Source: Pseudobdellovibrio sp.
GTDB taxonomy: Bacteria > Bdellovibrionota > Bdellovibrionia > Bdellovibrionales > Bdellovibrionaceae
Assembly: GCA_025449725.1 (NCBI GenBank)
Contig: JANWIU010000151.1
Coordinates: 1-7,657 of the forward strand
Reading direction: 5' to 3'
DNA: 7,657 nucleotides
Shown one piece after another: positions 1-6,201 of the stretch. Made by a program: the position numbers and the translations under genes. The first letter of the stretch is position 1. Every line of letters starts with the position of its first letter. The notes below the pieces were generated by a model. That model was not told the DNA's origin, made no database searches, and saw only the letters and a program-made list of their open reading frames with translations.

Positions 1-66
1 ATCCTGATCAAAGTTATGTCGGTAGTGAGCTTGCTTATTGCTCAACTGATAGCGCTTAAAGGATAA
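1..66 (+). CDS. hppA: C-terminal end of membrane-bound proton/sodium-translocating pyrophosphatase (partial)
   Basis: The window opens inside a reading frame that ends in TAA at 64-66 and gives 21 residues, including ILIKVMSVVSLLIA followed by a short tail. This matches the very conserved last transmembrane helix of H+/Na+-pumping membrane pyrophosphatases, which typically end with 'SLNILIKLMSVVSLV' and a few more residues. The family hydrolyses pyrophosphate in the inner membrane and exports H+ or Na+. Only the tail is visible, so ion specificity and K+ dependence cannot be judged. An intrinsic terminator about 55 bases downstream fits the end of its transcription unit. The call rests on a short but characteristic stretch; another polytopic membrane protein is possible but less likely. 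Confidence 0.62.
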   Translation: MLIKVMSVVSLLIAQLIALKG

Positions 67-120
67 TTTTTTTCTGAATAATTAGATCGTTCCGACTGAT
101 AGATTGTCAGCGGAGAAAAG

Positions 121-147
121 GGCACGCTTCGTAGCGTGCCTTTTTTT
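121..147 (+). terminator. Rho-independent terminator downstream of hppA
   Basis: A perfect 8-bp GC-rich stem, GGCACGCT (121-128) and AGCGTGCC (133-140), closes a TCGT tetraloop and is followed at once by seven T residues (141-147). AAAAG precedes it. This is a textbook intrinsic terminator on the plus strand, well placed to end the pyrophosphatase transcript. Confidence 0.9.
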
Positions 148-205
148 ATTTTGTGGCTTGAAAATCAGGCGTAGATTTCCGGCAAACGAATTTTGCTGTT
201 AACGC

Positions 206-230
206 CTTAGATGCAAAGTTTGCACTTAAG
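206..230. repeat. Imperfect 25-base palindrome
   Basis: The core TGCAAA-G-TTTGCA (212-224) is perfectly symmetrical around base 218. The flanks CTTAG (206-210) and TTAAG (226-230) continue the symmetry, with one mismatch at 211/225 and one G-T pair. The size and symmetry resemble a dimeric regulator's operator. It could equally be the first hairpin of a structured RNA. Nothing in the sequence shows which. Confidence 0.5.
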
Positions 231-238
231 CCATTTTC

Positions 239-287
239 TTACACTGTGGGTTTCAGTACAACAGTTGTACTGAAACCCACAGTGTAA
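239..287. repeat. Perfect 49-base inverted repeat (24-bp arms, 1-base centre)
   Basis: Bases 239-262 (beginning TTACACTGTGGG) are the exact reverse complement of 264-287 (ending CCCACAGTGTAA), with a single A at 263 as the centre. Past one C/C mismatch (238/288), three more pairs (235-237 with 289-291) extend it. As RNA or cruciform DNA this would form a stem of about 23 bp with a 3-base loop. Neither side is followed by a T-run, so it does not look like an intrinsic terminator. Perfect symmetry of this length is far beyond chance in a gap this size. It may be a repeat element, a recombination or operator site, or a double-stranded RNA hairpin. Confidence 0.95.
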
Positions 288-331
288 CAAAGTACTTAAT
301 CAGATTACTTTTAGAGTTTACGGAAGCATCG

Positions 332-366
332 AAAAGTCCGATTCCGTTCGAAACACGGACTTTTTT
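332..366 (+). terminator. Terminator-like hairpin, possibly bidirectional
   Basis: AAAAGTCCG (332-340) pairs with CGGACTTTT (356-364) across a 15-base loop, and the T-run continues to 366. Outer bases GCAT (326-329) and ATGC (367-370) can extend the stem past a short mismatch. On the plus strand this would end a transcript that starts inside the 148-325 gap, where no protein gene is seen. On the minus strand the same hairpin is followed by TTTT. It could therefore also stop transcripts leaving the trmO operon that read antisense through the small HTH gene. Confidence 0.7.
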
Positions 367-427
367 ATGCCAAAACTTTTTGTTCTGGTTTTATTTGTGG
401 CCTGTGAATTGAAGACTCATCAGTCGC

Positions 428-781
428 ATGAAAAGCTATCATGAAATCTTTTTGAAAGAATATTTGAGGCGACGAAGTTTCAATCGTAATTATTCGCAGC
501 GAGATTTCGCAAAAGACCTTTCAATTGGGTACGAATTACTTAGTAAGATAATAAAGGGCGAAAGAGGAATTTCTTGGCAAAGAGCGTTTCAACTTGCGGG
601 ACGGTTGGGCCTTAACACGAAAGAAGCCAAGGAGTTTCGTTTTTTAGTTTCAGCGCAAAGTGGACGTTCTGGTTTTGAAAGAAACTTGGCAAAGCAATGG
701 CTGAAATTTAATTCATCACTGGTCGAACGGCAAACTACAAAGAGAACTCATCAGCAAAAATACAAAAAGAATATATCATAA
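428..781 (+). CDS. Short TIGR02147-like helix-turn-helix protein lacking the C-terminal domain
   Basis: This 117-residue protein matches the start of the TIGR02147 family: an N-terminal 'YHEIFLKEYLRRR' segment, an HTH-like stretch at about residues 22-63 (NYSQRDFAKDLSIGYELLSKIIKGERG), then 'LGLNTKEAKEFRFLV'. Full-length members are usually about 250-300 residues with a large C-terminal domain. Here the frame ends after a Lys/Arg/Gln-rich tail, only 29 bases before the convergent trmO stop codon, so the C-terminal domain is absent rather than frameshifted nearby. It probably binds DNA, but the target is unknown. The ATG at 428 has no clear Shine-Dalgarno sequence; no other start fits the family N-terminus better. 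It may be a natural short variant or the remnant of a full-length gene. The palindromes upstream are candidate binding sites, by proximity only. Confidence 0.75.
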   Translation: MKSYHEIFLKEYLRRRSFNRNYSQRDFAKDLSIGYELLSKIIKGERGISWQRAFQLAGRLGLNTKEAKEFRFLVSAQSGRSGFERNLAKQWLKFNSSLVERQTTKRTHQQKYKKNIS

Positions 782-796
782 AAATTCCATCCGGAA
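780..796 (-). terminator. Weak terminator candidate for the trmO operon
   Basis: Read on the minus strand, a short stem TTCC/GGAA (bases 796-793 and 788-785) with a 4-base loop is followed by five T residues (784-780). It lies 15 bases past the trmO stop and overlaps the stop codon of the convergent HTH gene. Four base pairs is weak for an intrinsic terminator, so read-through is likely. Confidence 0.3.
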
Positions 797-810
797 AGGG
801 AAAACGAAGG

Positions 811-1593
811 CTAATTGAATTCTAAAATATACTTTCGGTGAAGGCTTTTGTCTTGATAAGTGTCTTCGTATTCAGGACCCGCTTCATCTAATTCTTCGGA
901 GGTGTAACCCGAACGTACAGCGAGAACACCCACGGTATTTTCGGCAAATGTAAAATCAATCCTCCACGTACGGTAGGCCAGCGTAAAGCTGTGGCCATGG
1001 GATTCTACGCGTTTTTTGCTGTCATTGATGGGATCATATTCAAGTTGTCGGACAATAAAAGCCTTGATTGATACTCCGTTAGACTCCAGGTATTCCAGTT
1101 GTGAATCTGCCAGTGGTGAAAAGCGAAGCGCATTTTTAGAGTGCGCTGAAGTTTCCAGCCATTCTATCGTAGCATCTGCTGCAACGTCATGTTCAGGATG
1201 AAAAGGTTTTATGTCGTATATAGGAGAGCCATTTAAGATGTCGTTTTCTCCAACTTCAATTGTGAGATTTTGAATGTCGACTAAGCGTACAAGGCTTAGT
1301 CCGATTGGGTTTGGCCGGTAAGGGGCGCGGGTAGCAAATACGCCGATTTTTTTATTCGAGCGGGGCGTCTGCACCAAATGCTTCCAGTTTGAATTCTGAT
1401 GAAATCCGAAAATGATCCAAATATGCGAGCAGCCGACTAAATCCTGAAGGGCTTGTTCATAGTTGTGACCGCTTTGAAGTTTTATTTTCCCATTCAATCC
1501 AAGAATATCAGGTTGGCGTCCTGCCTGATAAGGTTCTACTTGTTCACTTTCAAAAAAACCAATGGGTTTTAAAAGAAGTTCTCCATTACTCAC
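811..1593 (-). CDS. trmO: tRNA (N6-threonylcarbamoyladenosine(37)-N6)-methyltransferase TrmO
   Basis: TrmO (YaeB/TsaA family) uses S-adenosylmethionine to methylate N6 of t6A37 in tRNA, giving m6t6A. The diagnostic motif GVFATRAPYRPNPIGLS is at residues 84-100, 'HIWIIFGFHQ' at 57-66 and DIKP at 127-130. A C-terminal region (YRTWRIDFTF) matches the end of the long form found in E. coli. A further tail of about 40 acidic/polar residues goes beyond the E. coli protein. The start chosen is GTG at 1593, which overlaps the upstream stop (TAGTG). It leaves about 10 residues before the conserved 'IGFFES', as in E. coli. An in-frame ATG at 1632 would add 13 residues inside the upstream gene with no Shine-Dalgarno. 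It is the last gene of the minus-strand array and is probably translationally coupled to the methyltransferase gene before it. Confidence 0.93.
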   Translation of the reverse strand: MSNGELLLKPIGFFESEQVEPYQAGRQPDILGLNGKIKLQSGHNYEQALQDLVGCSHIWIIFGFHQNSNWKHLVQTPRSNKKIGVFATRAPYRPNPIGLSLVRLVDIQNLTIEVGENDILNGSPIYDIKPFHPEHDVAADATIEWLETSAHSKNALRFSPLADSQLEYLESNGVSIKAFIVRQLEYDPINDSKKRVESHGHSFTLAYRTWRIDFTFAENTVGVLAVRSGYTSEELDEAGPEYEDTYQDKSLHRKYILEFN

Positions 1594-2372
1594 TAAACTT
1601 TTACCAATCCTTCTTGCCACTGTTTGCGCCATTCGTAACCGGCAATGGCGGCAGCGGTCGCTGCATTTAAGGAATTTTTGATACCGAAGGTGGGTATCCT
1701 TCTGATTTCATCGCATTTTTTAAGTTGTTCTGCGTCGAGACCGAACCTTTCATTTCCGACGACAAAGGCAAGAGGCTGGCTTTCCTCAAACGGTACTGAG
1801 ATATCGATGGCTTTAGCCGAAGTTTCCAATGCTACAATTTTAAAATTTAAATTCTTCAGATTTTGAATCGCTTGATCGAATGGTAAGGTTTCCCATTCCA
1901 TAATAAATGCGGCTCCCAACGCGGCTTTTTCTACCTGTAACTGATGGGGCGTAGGCGTGTAACCCGTAAGCCAGATTTTTTGTGCCCCAAGCGTATCCGC
2001 AGTTCTGAAAATCGAACCTACATTAAAAGCTGAGCGCATATTATCAATTACAAAATGTAAAGGAACCCGTGGGGTCACCAGGTGATCGCGGTCCGTTGCT
2101 GAAACCAAAAAGTCATCGTCCTGAATAGATTTCTTTAGGTATCGTTCAAACGGAACGGCAATATTTGAAAAATGCCGTAACGTCATCCCGGAATTCAGGT
2201 GAGATTTGTATTTTGCTAATTTTTTTAGAATAGGGTCCGTCGAATTTTCAAGTTCGCCTATACAATCAATAAGGCGTTCTAAGAGTTGCTTGTCATAAAG
2301 GCCGTCTTTAGAATCCTGTTCCAACCCTTGGAATAACCGGTAGATTTCTTCGACATTGCTTCTATCACTCAT
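1593..2372 (-). CDS. SpoU/TrmH-family RNA 2'-O-methyltransferase
   Basis: This 259-residue protein has all three SPOUT/SpoU signatures. Motif 1 is IDNMRSAFNVGSIFRTAD (109-126), with the conserved Asn111 and Arg123. Motif 2 is FVVGNERFGLD (203-213). Motif 3 is IPTFGIKNSLNAATAAAIAG (226-245), with Asn236. These bind S-adenosylmethionine in a trefoil knot and methylate a ribose 2'-OH of tRNA or rRNA. The target nucleotide cannot be read from the sequence. About 100 residues precede the catalytic domain; this part is charged, probably helical, and not recognised, perhaps for RNA binding or dimerisation. The ATG directly abuts the metG TAG stop (TAGATG), implying translation coupled to metG. No separate promoter is evident. 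Confidence 0.93.
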   Translation of the reverse strand: MSDRSNVEEIYRLFQGLEQDSKDGLYDKQLLERLIDCIGELENSTDPILKKLAKYKSHLNSGMTLRHFSNIAVPFERYLKKSIQDDDFLVSATDRDHLVTPRVPLHFVIDNMRSAFNVGSIFRTADTLGAQKIWLTGYTPTPHQLQVEKAALGAAFIMEWETLPFDQAIQNLKNLNFKIVALETSAKAIDISVPFEESQPLAFVVGNERFGLDAEQLKKCDEIRRIPTFGIKNSLNAATAAAIAGYEWRKQWQEGLVKV

Positions 2373-4415
2373 CTATTTGGCCCGGCTTCCGGTCTTGGCG
2401 CCTGTATCAGGTGAAAGTAAAAATAAATCACTTCCGCCATCGCCTGCGGCAATCACCATGCCTTCACTCATTCCGAATTTCATTTTTCGCGGTTTAAGAT
2501 TGGCGCAAATAAGAACTTTGCGCCCTACTAAAGTTTCCGGTTTGTAAGCTTGCTTGATCCCCGAAATAATTTGTTTTGTTACGCCATCACCAAGGCTGAC
2601 CTTCAAACGAAGTAGTTTGTCCGCTTCTTTGATTTCTTCAGCTTCGATGATTTCTCCGATTCGTAAATCTATTTTATCAAAATCTTCGAATTCTATTTCG
2701 GCCGCCGGGCCTGAGGCCTTTTCTGCTTTAGGAGCCGCAACTGCAACTTTTGGTTTTGCCGTAGCTGCGTAGATTTGCTTTTGCTCTTCAATCATGGATT
2801 TTACTTTTTCAGTATCCACGCGACCTGCAAGGTGAACATAATCGGCAATTTTGTGATTACTGAGTGTCGTTTTATAGTCATCCCAAACATACGATCCGGC
2901 CGGTGTTTTTTCATTTAATAATTGATAAACCTGTTCAGCCATTTTTGGTAAAACCGGTTTTAAAAATACCGCCAGTTTACGGAAAGCGTTCAAGGTTGTT
3001 GTTAAGACCTGTTTAGTTTTCTCAGATTCAGTCTCAACAGTCTTCCATGGTGCCTTCTCATCAAAATATTTATTGGTAAGTTCCGCCATTTCGCGAATTA
3101 ATGTTGTCGCTTTTGCAATATCACGAGAGTCATATAATTTTGCAATTTGGTCGGCCTGGGCATCAATTTTTTTAAGAACAACTAAGCCATCAGCGTCCGG
3201 AGTGGACATAACGCCATCCATTTTTTTAGAAAGCATTTGAGCCCCGCGAGAAGCTAAATTCACAATCTTGCCGACAAGATCTGAATTAACCCGCGACGCA
3301 AAGTCATCCATATTTAAATCCATATCATCAACGCTGCCGTTGATCTTGGTGGCGTAATAGTAACGTAAAAACTGGGGGTCCAAATGGTTTAAGTAAACCC
3401 GGGTCGAAATGAATGTGCCTTTCGACTTACTCATCTTTTCGCCGTTGACCATAATGTGACCGTGAACATTTACACGGGTAGGAGATTTGAAATCGGCAGA
3501 CTGTAATAGGGCAGGCCAGAACAAGGTATGAAAATACACGATGTCTTTACCGATGAAGTGGTAAATTTCGTAGGCTGAATTTTTTGACCAAAGGTCATCC
3601 AGCTTGCGCCCATTTTTTTTAGCCCATTGATCCAGTGACGAAACGTAACCCATTGGAGCATCGACCCAAACATAAAAATACTTGCCGGGCTCTCCGGGAA
3701 TAGCGAACCCAAAATAAGGCTCATCACGGGAAATATCCCAGTCTCTCAAATCTTCATTGAACCATTCGCTCATTTTTTTTGAGATTTCAGGAGCAGTATG
3801 ATTCGGAAGCCATTCCTGCAAATAGGATTTGTAGTCGTTCAATCTAAAGAAGATATGATCCGATTTTCTTTTAACAGGTTTAGTTCCACAAATAGAGCAG
3901 CCCGGATCTTTTAAATCCTGTGGAGAATAGGTGGCACCGCAAACATCACAGGAATCACCGTACTGATCTTTTGAAGAACATTTAGGGCAAGTTCCTTTAA
4001 CAAAGCGGTCAGGTAAAAACATTTTATCATGTTCACAATACAATTGCTCGATTGCTTTTTTGTGAACATTTTTCTTCGCTGACATTCTTTCAAAAAAAAG
4101 TTCGCAGAGTTTTTTATTTTCTTCAGAATTGGTAGAACCATAATGATCAAATCCAATAGAAAAATCTTCGAAGTCCTTCACGTGCTCTGCATGAGATTTT
4201 CCGATGAGTTGTTCCGGTGTGATACCTTGTTCACGTGCCTTAATCATAATAGGCGTGCCGTGAGTATCGTCCGCGCAAATAAAAATACAGTCGTGGCCAT
4301 TCATCTTCTGAAAACGTGCGTAAATGTCAGCTTCAATGTGCTCCAACATATGGCCAAGATGAATAGGTCCGTTGGCATAAGGTAAAGCGCAGGTCATAAT
4401 GATTTGACGTTTCAT
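2373..4415 (-). CDS. metG: Methionyl-tRNA synthetase with C-terminal tRNA-binding domain
   Basis: This class I aminoacyl-tRNA synthetase charges tRNAMet in the cytoplasm. It has 680 residues (E. coli about 677). The HIGH-type motif is HLGH at 19-22 and KMSKS is at 327-331. The zinc insert has CPKC (143-146) and CDVC (156-159), plus CSIC (173-176), a pair that E. coli MetG lacks. A helical anticodon-binding region follows. An Ala/Pro/Lys-rich linker (about 547-573) leads to a Trbp111/EMAP-like tRNA-binding domain (about 574-680, FDKIDLRIGEI onward), which usually mediates dimerisation. The ATG at 4415 is supported by GGAG (4423-4426) seven bases upstream. The gene follows mreB by 39 bases with no clear terminator between them and abuts the methyltransferase downstream. 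Confidence 0.98.
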   Translation of the reverse strand: MKRQIIMTCALPYANGPIHLGHMLEHIEADIYARFQKMNGHDCIFICADDTHGTPIMIKAREQGITPEQLIGKSHAEHVKDFEDFSIGFDHYGSTNSEENKKLCELFFERMSAKKNVHKKAIEQLYCEHDKMFLPDRFVKGTCPKCSSKDQYGDSCDVCGATYSPQDLKDPGCSICGTKPVKRKSDHIFFRLNDYKSYLQEWLPNHTAPEISKKMSEWFNEDLRDWDISRDEPYFGFAIPGEPGKYFYVWVDAPMGYVSSLDQWAKKNGRKLDDLWSKNSAYEIYHFIGKDIVYFHTLFWPALLQSADFKSPTRVNVHGHIMVNGEKMSKSKGTFISTRVYLNHLDPQFLRYYYATKINGSVDDMDLNMDDFASRVNSDLVGKIVNLASRGAQMLSKKMDGVMSTPDADGLVVLKKIDAQADQIAKLYDSRDIAKATTLIREMAELTNKYFDEKAPWKTVETESEKTKQVLTTTLNAFRKLAVFLKPVLPKMAEQVYQLLNEKTPAGSYVWDDYKTTLSNHKIADYVHLAGRVDTEKVKSMIEEQKQIYAATAKPKVAVAAPKAEKASGPAAEIEFEDFDKIDLRIGEIIEAEEIKEADKLLRLKVSLGDGVTKQIISGIKQAYKPETLVGRKVLICANLKPRKMKFGMSEGMVIAAGDGGSDLFLLSPDTGAKTGSRAK

Positions 4416-4454
4416 GAGTACTCTCCGGTTCTTTCGGCGGTATCGGTCCTTTTT

Positions 4455-5495
4455 CTACATTTCCAACTGAATTTTATCAAGTAATCCAGGGTCAGAAAGA
4501 ACCCTTTCTCCGCCTACCGCAATAGCTGTCAGCGGGTTTGGCGCAATGCGAACAGGAATGCGGACTTCGCTTTCAATTTTAGAAGTTAATTCCTTAATGA
4601 GCGCTCCTCCACCGGCAAGGACTATGCCGTTACCAATGATGTCTGAAACCAGTTCGGGCGGCGTTTGTTCAAGGGCATTCAGAATACCGTGAACAATCTG
4701 CTGAATGGAATCGGCAAGTGCGGTTCCGATTTCTTCTGACGTTACAGTTTGTTTTCTCGGAAAGCCCGTATCGATATCGCGACCATCGACTTCCGCAGAA
4801 ATAATATTTTTCTTCGGAAGGGCAGTGCCCAGTTCTATTTTTACTTTTTCAGCCGTTTCTTCAGTGATCACAAGTCTCTTTGCTTCTTTCATGTATCGAA
4901 TGATAACTTCATCGAAGCGGTGACCGCCCATTTTGAGCGGCTCGCAGTACACAATGTCAGCCAAAGCGATGACAGCAATTTCTGTTGTTCCGCCGCCGAT
5001 ATCAATAATCATCTGACCAGAAGCTTCCTTAATCGGTAGGTCTGCTCCGATTGCGGCAGCCATTGGTTCATCAATCAAATAAGTGCGGCCGGCTCCTGCG
5101 GATCGGCAGGCTTCGACAACGGCCTTTTTTTCAACTTCAGTTACGCCGTAGGGGAGTGAGACCACAACGCCAGGTCTTGTAATGGAATGTTTTTTTAAAA
5201 CCTTAGACAAAAAATGACTCAGCATTGTTTTTGTAGCATCAAAGTCAGCGATAACGCCGTCACGCACCGGCTTTACGGTAATGATATGTCCCGGATTATT
5301 CTTGGCAATTTCCTGGCCCTCTATGCCGATTCCTAAAACTTTTCTTTTTTTAAGGTTTGTTTCTGTCACCATGACCTGGCTAGGTTCATTTAGAACGATA
5401 CCTTTATTTTTCACGGCGATCAGCGTATTGGCTGTCCCTAAATCAACATAAATATCTGCACCGCTAGAAGAGGAACCAAACAACCAATTTAACAT
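4455..5495 (-). CDS. mreB: Rod shape-determining protein MreB (bacterial actin)
   Basis: MreB polymerises under the inner membrane and directs elongation-mode peptidoglycan synthesis. The protein has 346 residues, the normal family length. It shows the actin-fold signatures: phosphate-1 DLGTANT (18-24), VSLPYGVTEVEKKAV (112-126), connecting motif LIDEPMAAAIGA (140-151), phosphate-2 DIGGGTTEIAV (165-175) and adenosine motif GIVLAGGGALI (290-300). The N-terminus MLNWLFG could be the membrane-contacting amphipathic segment. His192 in GGHRFDE stands where E. coli MreB has Asp (GGDRFDE). mreC and mreD do not follow; metG does. Known Bdellovibrio genomes carry two mreB paralogues, and this may be the copy outside the mreBCD cluster (inference). 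The ATG lies one base after the upstream stop (TAATATG), has no strong Shine-Dalgarno, and is probably translationally coupled. Confidence 0.97.
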   Translation of the reverse strand: MLNWLFGSSSSGADIYVDLGTANTLIAVKNKGIVLNEPSQVMVTETNLKKRKVLGIGIEGQEIAKNNPGHIITVKPVRDGVIADFDATKTMLSHFLSKVLKKHSITRPGVVVSLPYGVTEVEKKAVVEACRSAGAGRTYLIDEPMAAAIGADLPIKEASGQMIIDIGGGTTEIAVIALADIVYCEPLKMGGHRFDEVIIRYMKEAKRLVITEETAEKVKIELGTALPKKNIISAEVDGRDIDTGFPRKQTVTSEEIGTALADSIQQIVHGILNALEQTPPELVSDIIGNGIVLAGGGALIKELTSKIESEVRIPVRIAPNPLTAIAVGGERVLSDPGLLDKIQLEM

Positions 5496-5496
5496 A

Positions 5497-6162
5497 TTAC
5501 TTTTTAAAACCTATTCTTTCATCAAATTGAAAGTTAAAGAACAACGACAAAGTAGACGCAGTGTAGGTGTACGTTGATCCGCCGTTATATAAATCTATAG
5601 CAAGTTCTGCACCCGTATGAAATGCCTGATTCACCACCCACTCACTACCGAAGCAAAGCTTTGAAATTGTAAAATTATTCGAACTTTTTTCATAAATGAA
5701 CGTGATAGGAAGCCCGGCGTAAGGAATAAATTCCCCTCGGTTAGTGGAATATTTTTTACTGAATATCGGCGCAATCTGTGTGTTGTAAAAGTTAGTGTCG
5801 GATTCCCGCATGTAAATAAATTTACCGCGGACTCCGATGGCGGGTTGATTCTGATAATCAGGATAAGGGACCCACTTGGCCGATCCGGCGGCCCAGAAGT
5901 CTGTAACGCCTGAGCCAATTTCTAACCTGCTGTTAATGCTGGGGCCGACGTTTAAATCAAGAAAAGCACTTCCATCTACTCCGCCGCCGTTTCCGATGTA
6001 AAGTTGAGGAGCTGCGCCGACGCGATACACTCCTGCAGGAACTATTTCGGCCGTTTCGAGTAAACCGAATGCGGCGTGAGCCTGAGAGTTGAAAACGAGA
6101 ACTCCAAGCATCATAACAAAAATTTGAAGTGAAATTCTAAGATGAGATACAATTTTGTTCAT
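5497..6162 (-). CDS. Exported protein, candidate small outer-membrane beta-barrel; family not recognised
   Basis: The protein has 221 residues. The N-terminus is a clear Sec signal peptide: basic start (MNKIVSHLR), hydrophobic core (about 11-24), and a likely cut after AHA at residue 30. There is no lipobox. The mature part is rich in Gly, Ser, Thr and aromatics, with alternating polar/hydrophobic runs such as SRLEIGSGVTDFWAAG and SLFFNFQF, typical of outer-membrane strands. It ends in charged residues rather than the usual terminal Phe, so the barrel assignment is tentative. A single Cys remains in the mature part. I do not recognise the family. It is the first gene of the minus-strand array, one base ahead of mreB, which suggests co-expression with cell elongation. 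A promoter lies just upstream, with almost no leader. Confidence 0.8.
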   Translation of the reverse strand: MNKIVSHLRISLQIFVMMLGVLVFNSQAHAAFGLLETAEIVPAGVYRVGAAPQLYIGNGGGVDGSAFLDLNVGPSINSRLEIGSGVTDFWAAGSAKWVPYPDYQNQPAIGVRGKFIYMRESDTNFYNTQIAPIFSKKYSTNRGEFIPYAGLPITFIYEKSSNNFTISKLCFGSEWVVNQAFHTGAELAIDLYNGGSTYTYTASTLSLFFNFQFDERIGFKK

Positions 6163-6171
6163 AGTCTAAAT

Positions 6172-6201
6172 ATGTTACCTATCCTGACTTTGGTTTGACA
6201 A
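6172..6201 (-). promoter_or_regulatory. Candidate sigma70 promoter for the barrel protein-mreB-metG array
   Basis: On the minus strand, TTGTCA (6201-6196) and TAACAT (6177-6172) are separated by 18 bases. Transcription would start around 6165-6166, only about 3 bases before the ATG at 6162. That predicts a nearly leaderless message and agrees with the missing Shine-Dalgarno at this start. Assigned by consensus only. Confidence 0.45.

Larger units (their letters stand above)
67..427. other. Gene-poor intergenic region rich in inverted repeats
   Basis: No convincing coding region lies in these 361 bases. In order they contain: a small bulged hairpin (91-114; arms TCCG+CTGA and TCAG+CGGA with one bulged A); the hppA terminator (121-147); an imperfect palindrome (206-230); a perfect 49-base palindrome (239-287); and a second hairpin followed by a T-run (332-366). 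No strong sigma70 promoter pair was found for a transcript starting after 147. The best -35-like hexamer, TTGCAC at 220-225, has no well-spaced -10. The gap could hold a structured small RNA, operator sites for the neighbouring HTH protein, or a repeat element. The sequence alone does not decide among these. Confidence 0.6.

Noticed and set aside
67..427. tRNA gene, CRISPR array or transposon end in the intergenic gap
   Set aside because: No cloverleaf, no spaced direct repeats and no transposase or target-site duplication were seen; the repeats are inverted and solitary within this window.
2356..2772. Plus-strand open frames opposite the 3' part of metG
   Set aside because: They are antisense to a strongly conserved gene, have low-complexity Ser/Leu/Ala translations and show no recognisable domain.
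3470..4385. Other open frames inside metG on both strands
   Set aside because: All lie within the metG coding region, whose HIGH, zinc-knuckle and KMSKS motifs are intact; they are chance frames.
4416..4454. Possible terminator between mreB and metG
   Set aside because: On the minus strand the 39-base gap has GC-rich bases but no stable stem followed by a T-run. It contains the metG Shine-Dalgarno, so read-through is more likely.
4705..5039. Plus-strand frames opposite mreB
   Set aside because: They are antisense to conserved MreB motifs and have no ribosome-binding site or family features.
5631..5918. Alternative minus-strand frame inside the barrel-like protein gene
   Set aside because: It shifts out of a frame that has a clear signal peptide and strand pattern; the product is Pro/Ser-rich and unrecognisable.
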